A DNA stretch of 64,000 nt from Catellatospora sichuanensis (lineage in GTDB: Bacteria; Actinomycetota; Actinomycetes; Mycobacteriales; Micromonosporaceae): the NCBI RefSeq assembly GCF_007483665.1, contig NZ_ML660186.1, positions 124,001-188,000 on the forward strand. Direction: 5' to 3'. The position numbers and the translations under genes are program-made. The notes below the pieces were generated by a model that worked only from the letters and a program-made list of their open reading frames with translations, did not search any database and was not told the origin of the DNA. This document shows, piece after piece, positions 25,180 to 32,201 of this stretch (the first letter of the stretch is position 1; every line of letters begins with the position of its first letter).

Positions 25180-26469
25180 ATGCGGTTGCTCATGGTCGGA
25201 GCGGACCTGCCCGCCCTGGCGGCGGCCGCGCCCGATGTCGAGGTGACCGTGCTGCTCGGCGCGACCACGAAGGACGGCTGGCTGCCGCTGCCCGCCGGGG
25301 TGCGCACCGTCTTCGTCGACGACCACAAGAGCATCGACGCCGCCGTCAACGGCCTGCTGCGCGCCGGGTTCGGCCCCGGCTCGTTCGACGCGGTCTACGC
25401 CTACGACGACCCCGCGCTGATGACGGCCGCGGCGCTGGCCGCCATGCTCGGCGCCCGTGGCATCCCGCCGCGCACGGTGGCCCTGTTCCGCGACAAGTAC
25501 CTGCAGAAGCAGGCGCTGCGCGCGGCCGGGCTGCCGGTGACCGCATGCACGGTCGTCGAGGACATCCGCGACCTGCCCGCCGGATACCGGCTGCCGTATT
25601 CCAAGGCCGTGGTCAAGCCGGTGGCCGGGATGGCGACGCAGTCCACGTTCGTGGTCTCCGGCGACGCCGAGCTGGCCCGGATCAGCGCCCAGTGCCGCGC
25701 GAACAACACCGCCGCACGCACCTTCGTGATCGAGGAGTTCGTCACGGGCGAGGAGTGGTTCGCCGACGGTTACCTGTCCGAAGGGGAGCTGCGCTTCCTG
25801 AGCCTGGGCCGGTATGCCCAGCCCTGCCTGAGCGCGGTGCTGGAGAAGGCGCCGGTGCAGACGTACTGCCTCGACCCGGTGGCGGACAAGGGGGCGTACG
25901 ACCTGGCGGCGCCACTGGTCACCGACGCACTGCGGGTGCTGGGCCTGGCCGACGGCGTCTTCCACATGGAGCTGTTCCACCGGCCCGACACGGGCCGCCT
26001 GGTGTTCAGCGAGTGCGCGGCGCGCCGCGCGGGCGGCCCGATCAGCGACCAGATCCGCTACAAGTACGGCGTGGACCTGGCCGCCGACGGGGTGCGCGCC
26101 CTCCTGGAGCCGGTGGGCGAACCGGACGTGCGGGTCCGCGAGGGCGTGGTCGCCTCCACGTTCCTGCCGCTGCGGCCCGGCGTCGTGCTCGGTTACCCGA
26201 CCGCCGAGCAGGTGCTGGCGCAGCCCGACGTGGTGCACGCCCGGCTCTTCGTGCCCAAGGGCATGCGCGTGCAGGGCGGTGCGGCGAACACCTTCGCCCG
26301 CATGGGCGAGGTCACCGTGCACACCCCCGACGTGGCGACCGCTCAGCGGCGGCTCACCGAACTGGCCGACTGGTTCCGGCAGCACATCGAGGTGCTGCCG
26401 CTGGCCCCGACGCTGCGGGAGCTGTTCGCCGACCCCCGCAACGCCGACTTCGTCCACGCGGCCGGCTGA
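25180..26469 (+). CDS. ATP-grasp amide/peptide ligase
   Basis: 429 residues of the carboxylate-amine ligase type. N-terminal domain to about residue 100 (pre-ATP-grasp), then FRDKYLQKQALRAAGLPV with Lys106, AVVKPVAG with Lys146 (ATP phosphates), VIEEFVTGEEW with the adenine-hinge Glu185-Phe187, and the Mg-binding strand pair FHMELFHRP (Glu264) and FSECAARRAGG (Glu278, Arg282/283). Such enzymes activate a carboxylate as acyl phosphate and join it to an amine. In pheganomycin biosynthesis an enzyme of this type joins a phenylglycine-derived acid to a ribosomal peptide; here phenylglycine genes and a repetitive peptide lie 4-7 kb away. Followed by an esterase after 31 bases. Confidence 0.88.
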   Translation: MRLLMVGADLPALAAAAPDVEVTVLLGATTKDGWLPLPAGVRTVFVDDHKSIDAAVNGLLRAGFGPGSFDAVYAYDDPALMTAAALAAMLGARGIPPRTVALFRDKYLQKQALRAAGLPVTACTVVEDIRDLPAGYRLPYSKAVVKPVAGMATQSTFVVSGDAELARISAQCRANNTAARTFVIEEFVTGEEWFADGYLSEGELRFLSLGRYAQPCLSAVLEKAPVQTYCLDPVADKGAYDLAAPLVTDALRVLGLADGVFHMELFHRPDTGRLVFSECAARRAGGPISDQIRYKYGVDLAADGVRALLEPVGEPDVRVREGVVASTFLPLRPGVVLGYPTAEQVLAQPDVVHARLFVPKGMRVQGGAANTFARMGEVTVHTPDVATAQRRLTELADWFRQHIEVLPLAPTLRELFADPRNADFVHAAG

Positions 26470-26500
26470 CCGCCGCAGGTCGTCAGATCAGGAGAGTGTG

Positions 26501-27436
26501 ATGCCACTCCACCAGCAGGTCCAGGCGATGCGCGCACGTCGCGAAGCCAGCGGCACCCCGCAGCTGTACACGCTGTCGGTGGCGGAGGCCCGCGCCGCAG
26601 ACCTCGCCTCGATCCAGGCGTCCGGGGGCGACCCCGAGCCGGTCGCCGAGGTCGTCGACCGCGAGATCGAGGGTCCCGGCGGGCCGCTGCCGATCCGGAT
26701 CTACCGTCCCGTGCTCGGCGGCGAGCTGCCGGTGCTGGTCTACTTCTTCGGCGGCGGCTGGACGCTGGGCACCATCGACACCTCCGACGCGGTGTGCCGC
26801 AGCCTCGCCAACGCCGCCGGCTGCCTGGTCGTCGCCGCGGGTTACCGCCTCGCCCCGGAGCACAAGTTCCCCGCCGCGGTGCACGACTGCCACGCCGCGG
26901 TCCGCTGGGTCGCCGCGAACGCCGCCGCCATCGGCGCGGACCCGGCCCGCATCGCCGTCGGCGGCGACAGCGCGGGCGGCAACCTGGCCGCCGCGGTGAC
27001 CCTGCTGGCCCGCGAGGACGGCGACCTGCCGCTGGCCGGGCAGCTGCTGGTGTATCCGAACACCGACCACCGCTCGCACACCGCCTCGCTGCGCGAGGGC
27101 ACCGACCCCTACCTGTTCAACGCCACCTCGGTCGCCTGGTACTGGGCCAACTACCTGGCCACACCCGAGGACGGGCTGAACCCGCTGGCCTCGCCGCTGC
27201 GCGCGGAAAGCCTGGCCGGCCTGCCCTCGGCCCTGATCGTCACCGCCGAGTACGACCCGCTGCGCGACCAGGCCGAGGAGTACGCCCGCCGCCTCGGGCG
27301 CGACGGCGTGCCGGTGACGCTGACCCGATACGACGGCATGGTCCACGGCTTCTTCTGCATGGGCGGCGAACTCGACGCCGGCCGCCGCGCCCTCGCCCAG
27401 GCCGCCGACCAGCTCCGCAAGTGGTTCACCACCTGA
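26501..27436 (+). CDS. Alpha/beta hydrolase, HSL family, with FGGG oxyanion motif
   Basis: 311 residues. Nucleophile Ser in GGDSAGGN, acid in EYDPLRDQ, His in MVHGFF. The motif before the first core helix, HGGGW in the hormone-sensitive-lipase family, reads FFGGGW: His becomes Phe while the glycines that form the oxyanion hole remain. ATG at 26501 with GGAG ten bases before. Same operon as the ATP-grasp ligase; it may remove an ester or N-acyl group from an intermediate. No signal peptide. Confidence 0.88.
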   Translation: MPLHQQVQAMRARREASGTPQLYTLSVAEARAADLASIQASGGDPEPVAEVVDREIEGPGGPLPIRIYRPVLGGELPVLVYFFGGGWTLGTIDTSDAVCRSLANAAGCLVVAAGYRLAPEHKFPAAVHDCHAAVRWVAANAAAIGADPARIAVGGDSAGGNLAAAVTLLAREDGDLPLAGQLLVYPNTDHRSHTASLREGTDPYLFNATSVAWYWANYLATPEDGLNPLASPLRAESLAGLPSALIVTAEYDPLRDQAEEYARRLGRDGVPVTLTRYDGMVHGFFCMGGELDAGRRALAQAADQLRKWFTT

Positions 27437-27471
27437 CCCCGCCGCGCACCCGCCCCGTCCCCGGCGCTTCG

Positions 27472-27562
27472 CACCCCGCTTTACATCGACGCTGGCCTAT
27501 CACATCGAGAATGATCTCTCAAAAGTCGATGTAATAGGCCAGCGTCGATCAAAAGTGGGGTG
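27472..27562. terminator. Long nested hairpin between converging genes
   Basis: Outer arms of about 29 bases (27472-27500 and 27534-27562) pair with three mismatches, the inner 16 bases ATCGACGCTGGCCTAT perfectly. Inside, ACATCGA (27502-27508) pairs with TCGATGT (27526-27532). It lies between the esterase and SRPBCC stops and can serve both. Confidence 0.75.
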
Positions 27563-27567
27563 GGCTG

Positions 27568-28281
27568 TCAGGCGTAGACGGCCTGCAGCCAGTCCTCGAG
27601 GGACTTCTGCTCGGCGGCGGCGTCGGCGTTCGCGTCGAAGTGGTGCACGGCCACGCCGACCGGCGCGCCGAACGCGTTGCGGCCGAAGAAGCGGTACAGC
27701 GCGTCGTGGGTGCGCAGCCCGACGAAGTTCGGGTGCAGGTAGTCGACGACCGCCTCGGTCTGCCCGCCCGGCAGCGCGACCCGGACCGTGTCGTCCTGCT
27801 TGCTCTGCCCGGTCAGGCCGAGCGCGCCGCGCAGCGTGGTGAAGCCGTCGGGCGAGTTCGACGCCGCCGGGGCGTCGGCCGACAGGTAGACGACCGGGCG
27901 GCGGCTGAAGTGGGCCAGGTACTGCCCGAGGGTGTGCAGGTAGAAGTCGGTGTGCTGGTCGGCGCCGTCGTACTGGTTGTCCCAGTCGTCGGTGAACACG
28001 CCGCTGTGCACGTACCGGAACCAGGTCTTGCCGCCGTCACGGCCCTCGACGGTGTGCTCGACCTGGTTGAACCAGCCGTTGTCGCCGTCCATCCGGGAGG
28101 CGAGGCGGTGCGGCGGGTCCCACTCGGCGACGGTGCCGCCGAACGCGGCCGCCCCGCCGACGCGCGGCTCGAACTCCATCGGCCACAGCCAGCCGCCGTT
28201 GCCGGTGGTGACGGCGTCCCAGTATTCCTCCGGGGTGGTCCGCAGCTCGCCCTCGCGAACGATCTCGAACTTCTTGCCCAT
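27568..28281 (-). CDS. SRPBCC (AHSA1-like) domain protein
   Basis: 237 residues. The first 140 residues fit the START-like SRPBCC fold as found in AHSA1 proteins (YWDAVTTGNGGWLWPMEFE, WDPPHRLASRM); the C-terminal part is a variable second half. Function unknown; such proteins bind small hydrophobic ligands and are very often encoded with an ArsR regulator, as here. The regulator stop is 5 bases upstream, so it is one operon. Not obviously tied to the metabolite cluster. Confidence 0.85.
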   Translation of the reverse strand: MGKKFEIVREGELRTTPEEYWDAVTTGNGGWLWPMEFEPRVGGAAAFGGTVAEWDPPHRLASRMDGDNGWFNQVEHTVEGRDGGKTWFRYVHSGVFTDDWDNQYDGADQHTDFYLHTLGQYLAHFSRRPVVYLSADAPAASNSPDGFTTLRGALGLTGQSKQDDTVRVALPGGQTEAVVDYLHPNFVGLRTHDALYRFFGRNAFGAPVGVAVHHFDANADAAAEQKSLEDWLQAVYA

Positions 28282-28285
28282 GGTG

Positions 28286-28915
28286 CTACTCCTTCTCGGT
28301 GTCTTGCTCAGTCAGTGGGGTGCCGTCCGCGCGCGGCAGCAGCAGGCTCGGGTGCAGCCCGACGACCAGCCGGTGCCGGCGGCCGCCGGTGGCGCTCCCG
28401 TCGTGATAACGGCTGACCAGGGCGGCCAGGGTCTCGGTCAGCTCGGCCGCGAACGCGGCCCGGTCGCCCGCCGAGGCGAAACGGATCTCGCTGTCCACCG
28501 CGAACGTGGCCAGCGGCCGCCGCGCGGCCCGCGCCCCCGTGATCAGCTCGCCGACCTCACGCACCAGCCGCGACGCCAGCGCCAGCAGCCAGCGAGCCGA
28601 CTGCTGGTCGGGCGAGCGCTCCGGATCGGGCGCCACGGCCGCGAACGCCGCAGGCGAGATCACGTAGGACGCCGCGGTCGCCCGCAGCACCCGCTCCGTG
28701 CAGTTGCCCTTCCGCCGCTCCTCGACCAGTTCGATGAGCCCATGGCTCTCCAGCGTCCGCAGGTGGTGGTTGACCTTCTGCCGGGTGAGCCCCGCCTGCG
28801 CGGCCAGCGTGGTCGCCGACCCCGGCACAGCCAGCGCAGCCAGCAACCGGGCCCGGACGGGGTCGAGCGACACCTCGGCCACGGCCGGGTCGTCGATCAC
28901 GGCGACTTCGAACAT
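28286..28915 (-). CDS. ArsR-type HTH regulator
   Basis: 209 residues; start at 28915 preceded by GGAGGGTGGGGGC. N-terminal winged helix-turn-helix: DPVRARLLAALAVPGSATTLAAQAGLTRQKVNHHLRTLESHGLIE in outline, recognition helix around TRQKVNHHLRTL. The rest is an alpha/beta ligand domain without cysteine metal sites. It probably represses itself and the SRPBCC gene through the GACAAC repeat just upstream. Frames reading further up lack a ribosome site. Confidence 0.88.
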   Translation of the reverse strand: MFEVAVIDDPAVAEVSLDPVRARLLAALAVPGSATTLAAQAGLTRQKVNHHLRTLESHGLIELVEERRKGNCTERVLRATAASYVISPAAFAAVAPDPERSPDQQSARWLLALASRLVREVGELITGARAARRPLATFAVDSEIRFASAGDRAAFAAELTETLAALVSRYHDGSATGGRRHRLVVGLHPSLLLPRADGTPLTEQDTEKE

Positions 28916-28932
28916 GCCCCCACCCTCCCACC

Positions 28933-28948
28933 GACAACAAAAGTTGTC
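28933..28948 (-). promoter_or_regulatory. Probable ArsR operator
   Basis: GACAAC-AAAA-GTTGTC is a perfect inverted repeat 18 bases upstream of the ArsR start. On the minus strand it follows TTGACA, a consensus -35 box that overlaps it, which is ideal for autorepression. Confidence 0.6.
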
Positions 28949-28986
28949 AAGGAGGGTAACGCGGTCGGTGGCGGCCGCGACGGTCC

Positions 28987-29007
28987 TGCACTTTCCCGGA
29001 AAGTGCA
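28987..29007. promoter_or_regulatory. 21-base perfect palindrome upstream of the ArsR gene
   Basis: TGCACTTTCC-C-GGAAAGTGCA. Part of it (GCACTTTCCCCG) recurs 30 bases away at 29029-29040. It could be an operator or end the aminotransferase transcript. The 310-base gap 28916-29225 holds this, the ArsR operator and the tandem repeat, and no gene that I can support. Confidence 0.4.
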
Positions 29008-29051
29008 CGAATCAGCCTCGCCAAAGCCGCACTTTCCCCGAAACTGCAGCC

Positions 29052-29110
29052 GGACACGGACACGGACACGGACGCGGACACGGACGCGGACACGGACACG
29101 GACACGGACA
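29052..29110. repeat. Hexanucleotide tandem repeat (GGACAC)n
   Basis: Nine full GGACAC units, two of them changed to GGACGC, plus a partial tenth, in the intergenic gap after the aminotransferase gene. Likely variable in length between strains. Too short and too uniform for a CRISPR array. Confidence 0.9.
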
Positions 29111-29225
29111 GCTCGCGTTCCGGTGTGCTGGCCTTCGTGGGCGGCGTCGGCGGCCGGGTGCGTGGCATGAGCGCCCCGTTCGCGGGCGCGGGCCGGGCGC
29201 GGGCCGGGCGCGTGGGGGAGCAGGG

Positions 29226-30566
29226 TCAGGCGATGGACTCGCGGAGGAGGGTGGCCAGGCGGCGTACGCCCTCTTCGAGGGTGTCGGGGTCGAGGCCGCT
29301 GCAGGACAGGCGTAGCGAGTGGGTGCCGCCGTCGGTGTAGAAGAAGCTCATGGGGGTCCACAGGACGCCGTGGCGCGAGGCGGAGACCTCCAGGAGCTTC
29401 TCGTCGGCGGCGATGGGCACGTCGACCACCGCGAAGAAGCCGCCGGCGGGCAGGTTCCAGGAGATGCCGGCCTCGTCGCGCCACGGGGCGGGCAGGTGTC
29501 GGTCGAGGGCGTCGAGCAGGCGCAGCAGGTTCCGCCGGTAGAACGCGATCTTGTCCACATTGGCGGCCTTGAGGCTGCAGCCCGACTCCACCAGCAGGCC
29601 GCCTACCACGGCCTGCGCGATGGGGGACGTGTTGACCGTGATCATGCTCTTGATCGCGGACAGTTCCTCGGCCAGCAGGGTGCGGTGCCCAGTCGCGTCG
29701 ACGACGGTCTGGTCGGCGACCAGGAAGCCGATGCGCGCGCCCGGGAAGCACGACTTGGCGAACGAGCCCAGGTAGATCACGCGCTGTTCGCGGTCGAGGG
29801 ACTTCAGCCGGGGCCGGGGCCGGTCGTCGAGCCCGAACAGGCCGTACGGGTCGTCCTCCAGGATCAGCAGATCCTCGGCGGCGGCGACGTCGAGCAGCGC
29901 GTGCCGGGCGGGCAGGTCCAGGCAGCGGCCGGACGGGTTGGCGAAGTCGGGCACCAGGTACAGCGCGCGGGGGTGGCGGCCCTGGGCGCGCACCGCGCGG
30001 GCGACCTCGGCGACCCGGGCCGGGTCCAGGCCGTCCGGCCCCTCCGGCACCGGCACCACGTCGATGTTCAGCACCCGCGCCGCGCCGGTGATGCCGACGT
30101 AGCACGGCTCGGCGGCCAGCAGCACGTCGTCGGGGCCCGCACACAGGCCGCGCAGCGCCATGACCATCGCCTCCTGGCAGCCCGCCGTCACCGAGATGGC
30201 CTCGGCGGGCACCTCGATGCCCTCGTCGACGGCGAGCATGCGGGCGATGAGCCCGTGGATCTGGCCGTTGGTGCGGCCGTACTGCATCAGCGCACGGCGG
30301 ATCTGGTCCGGGGTGCTGCCCTGATCGCCCAGATACGCGACGTACACGTCGAGGTAGCGGGCGATGTCGGCGGTGTCGTAGAAGCCCTCGTACGGCCGCC
30401 CGGCGGCCAGCGAGATCGCGTCGGGGTAGCGCCCGGCGACCTCGTTGAGGAAGTTCATCGAGGCGGCGACGGGGTCGCTGACCGAGGCGTGCATCGCCTC
30501 CTTGACCAGCTCCACCGGTCTGCCGTCAGTTCGCGACTGCGGGGCTCGCTCCGCTCGCTTCACCAT
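29226..30566 (-). CDS. hpgT: PLP aminotransferase, hydroxyphenylglycine type
   Basis: 446 residues, start at 30566 with GGAG nine bases before. A fold-type I aminotransferase of the MocR-like/2-aminoadipate class: NPSGRC, DDPYGLFGL and the Schiff-base lysine in GSFAKSCFPGARIG. The N-terminal region (AISLAAGRPYEGFYDT) fits the phenylglycine aminotransferases of glycopeptide clusters, which convert 4-hydroxyphenylglyoxylate to 4-hydroxyphenylglycine using tyrosine as amino donor. The assignment rests on its place 14 bases after the oxidase that makes this oxoacid and on hmaS in the same region. It could also act on another aromatic oxoacid. Confidence 0.8.
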   Translation of the reverse strand: MVKRAERAPQSRTDGRPVELVKEAMHASVSDPVAASMNFLNEVAGRYPDAISLAAGRPYEGFYDTADIARYLDVYVAYLGDQGSTPDQIRRALMQYGRTNGQIHGLIARMLAVDEGIEVPAEAISVTAGCQEAMVMALRGLCAGPDDVLLAAEPCYVGITGAARVLNIDVVPVPEGPDGLDPARVAEVARAVRAQGRHPRALYLVPDFANPSGRCLDLPARHALLDVAAAEDLLILEDDPYGLFGLDDRPRPRLKSLDREQRVIYLGSFAKSCFPGARIGFLVADQTVVDATGHRTLLAEELSAIKSMITVNTSPIAQAVVGGLLVESGCSLKAANVDKIAFYRRNLLRLLDALDRHLPAPWRDEAGISWNLPAGGFFAVVDVPIAADEKLLEVSASRHGVLWTPMSFFYTDGGTHSLRLSCSGLDPDTLEEGVRRLATLLRESIA

Positions 30567-30579
30567 GGGCCAACTCCGT

Positions 30580-31668
30580 TCAGGCGTCGCGGCGGTCGGG
30601 CAGGAGCACCGCATCACGGCCGATGTCGGCCAGTCGCGGCCGCCCGGCCAGCGCCATCGTGTGTTCCAGCTCGCCGGTGAGCATGGTCAGCAGCCCGGCC
30701 ACGCCGTCGGCGCCGTCGACCGCGAGCGCCCACAGCGCCGGGCGGCCGACGAGCACCGCGCTCGCGCCGAGGGCCAGCGCCACGAAGACGTCGCGGCCGT
30801 GGCGTACGCCCCCGTCGAGCAGCACCGGGCAGCGGCCCGCGACCGCCGCGACCACCTCGGGCAGCGCGCGCAGTGCGGGCACCGCGCCGTCGAGCTGGCG
30901 TCCGCCGTGGTTGGACACGATGAGCGCGTCGACGCCGTGCTCGACGGCGCGGTCGGCGTCCTCGGCGGTGAGCACTCCCTTGAGCACCAGCGGCAGGTCG
31001 GTGCGGCCGCGCAGCCAGGCCAGGTCGGCCCAGGTGACGGTCTGGTCGAAGGTCTGCGCGGCGTGCGCGGCGATGGCGGAGGCACCCTCGCGGTGTTCGT
31101 GCGTGGTGGCCATGAGCGCGTCGTCGAGGTTGACCGCCCGTACCTCGGGGTCGACGGCGAAGCCGTTGCGCTGGTCGCGCAGCCGTTGCCCGATGCGTGG
31201 CGCGTCGACGGTCAGCACCAGCGCCCGGTAGCCGGCGTCCTGGGCCCGGCGGGCCAGCTCGGCGAGCACGGCGCGGCGGCGCAGCCAGTACAGCTGCAGC
31301 CAGAGCGGGCCGGCCGCGGCCGCGGCGATGTCCTCCAGGCTGCGGCTGGCGAAGATGCTCACCACGAACAGCGCGCCGTGGGCGCCGCGGGCCGTGGCGA
31401 CCTCGCCGTCGGGATGGGCCAGCCGGTGGTACGCCGTCGGCGCGATGCCGACCGGTGTGGCCAGCGAGTCGCCGAGCAGTTTGCCGGCCGTGTCGCAGAC
31501 CGAGACGTCGACGAGCACCCGGGGCCGCAGCTCGGCGCGGTCGAACAGCCTGCGGCCGGCGCTCAGGGTGAGCTCCGCGCCGCTGCCGCCGTCGATGTAG
31601 TCCCAGACGTCCGCGGGCAGCCGGGGCCGGGCGAGGGCGCGGTAGTCGTCGGTGCACAGGATCGGCAA
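30580..31668 (-). CDS. hmo: 4-hydroxymandelate oxidase (FMN-dependent)
   Basis: 362 residues from a TTG at 31668 that has GGAGG four bases upstream; an ATG at 31824 would add 52 residues encoded by AT-rich, promoter-like DNA and is unlikely. FMN alpha-hydroxyacid dehydrogenase family: WLQLYWL, LVLTVDAPRIGQRLRDQRNGF, LVLKGVL (Lys), IVSNHGGRQLDG (catalytic His and Arg) and VLLDGGVRHG. These closely follow the hydroxymandelate oxidases of glycopeptide clusters. It oxidises 4-hydroxymandelate to 4-hydroxyphenylglyoxylate with O2. First gene of a two-gene operon with the aminotransferase, diverging from the small peptide gene. Confidence 0.88.
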   Translation of the reverse strand: MPILCTDDYRALARPRLPADVWDYIDGGSGAELTLSAGRRLFDRAELRPRVLVDVSVCDTAGKLLGDSLATPVGIAPTAYHRLAHPDGEVATARGAHGALFVVSIFASRSLEDIAAAAAGPLWLQLYWLRRRAVLAELARRAQDAGYRALVLTVDAPRIGQRLRDQRNGFAVDPEVRAVNLDDALMATTHEHREGASAIAAHAAQTFDQTVTWADLAWLRGRTDLPLVLKGVLTAEDADRAVEHGVDALIVSNHGGRQLDGAVPALRALPEVVAAVAGRCPVLLDGGVRHGRDVFVALALGASAVLVGRPALWALAVDGADGVAGLLTMLTGELEHTMALAGRPRLADIGRDAVLLPDRRDA

Positions 31669-32007
31669 CGGACCTCCACAGCTTCGTACCCGTCCGCGGC
31701 CCACGCTAAAGGAATCGATCGACGCCGCACAATACTCAGCGATCTTTATGAAGTGATTGTCGTAAGAATGATTTAGGTACCGATTTCGATGGGTGACATC
31801 CACGATGTGTCGGCACCGCGACACTCATAGCCGTCTATTGGGACAGTTCACGACGAGTTTTCGGAAGATCAATATTGAGGGACTTCACTGCCGAGTCAAC
31901 AATCGCTACAGTCGCTAACGCGCCACTCGAGCGCTTCGGTGACAGACCATGCAGGCATCGGAGCGCGCTGTGCCGTGCCCTTCAAGGTCCGAGGAGGAGG
32001 TGTGATC
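31669..32007. promoter_or_regulatory. Divergent promoter region, hmo / peptide gene
   Basis: 339 bases. The stretch 31700-31910 is much richer in A+T than the surroundings and can hold promoters in both directions. For the peptide gene, the only strong ribosome site is GGAGGAGG at 31993-32000. The peptide frame is open back to 31879 and contains GTG codons at 31939 and 31975, but neither has a ribosome site. Confidence 0.45.
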
Positions 32008-32094
32008 ATGGAGGTTTCGAAGAAGGAGGTTGCCAAGCGCGAGGTTGCCAAGCGCGAGGTAGCCCAGCGTGAGGTCGACGGCGTGGTCGCCTGA
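32008..32094 (+). CDS. Repetitive 28-residue peptide, candidate multi-core precursor
   Basis: ATG at 32008, seven bases after GGAGGAGG; TGA at 32092. After the Met the peptide is five units in a row: EVSKK, EVAKR, EVAKR, EVAQR and a final EVDGVVA. The 15-base DNA unit GAGGTTGCCAAGCGC occurs twice exactly, the others vary at third positions as well as in sense. Four units end in a basic residue, which would suit cleavage between them. A period of five puts the valines all round a helix, so it is not an amphipathic helix. Its own hairpin terminator follows at once. In the pheganomycin pathway a precursor with short repeated cores ends in a longer one in the same way. No leader is seen. Too short for gene-finders; expression unproven, a regulatory peptide or chance frame is possible. 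Confidence 0.6.
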   Translation: MEVSKKEVAKREVAKREVAQREVDGVVA

Positions 32095-32107
32095 CCCGCC
32101 CCATGAA

Positions 32108-32136
32108 CCGGGGCGCGGCCTCGCGCCGCGCCCCGG
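32108..32136 (+). terminator. Hairpin terminator of the peptide gene
   Basis: CCGGGGCGCGG (32108-32118) pairs perfectly with 32126-32136 around 7 bases, 13 bases past the peptide stop. It makes the peptide gene a single-gene transcript and isolates it from the sensor kinase downstream. Confidence 0.7.
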
Positions 32137-32201
32137 CCCCGCGGCCGCTGCCCCTGGCGGCCGCGGCATACCACGTCGTGCAGCGGCTACGCTCTGACGC
32201 C

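Noticed and set aside
29052-29110. CRISPR-like array
   Set aside because: Units of six bases without spacers; a simple tandem repeat, and no cas genes.
31875-32072. A 65-residue frame overlapping the repetitive peptide gene in another phase
   Set aside because: It has no ribosome site and its repeat (GCQARGCQARG) is merely the other-frame reading of the same 15-base DNA repeat. The peptide frame has the strong ribosome site.
31939-32094. Longer precursor starting at GTG 31939 with a 23-residue leader
   Set aside because: No ribosome site precedes 31939 or 31975, while GGAGGAGG stands seven bases before ATG 32008. Kept only as an alternative.
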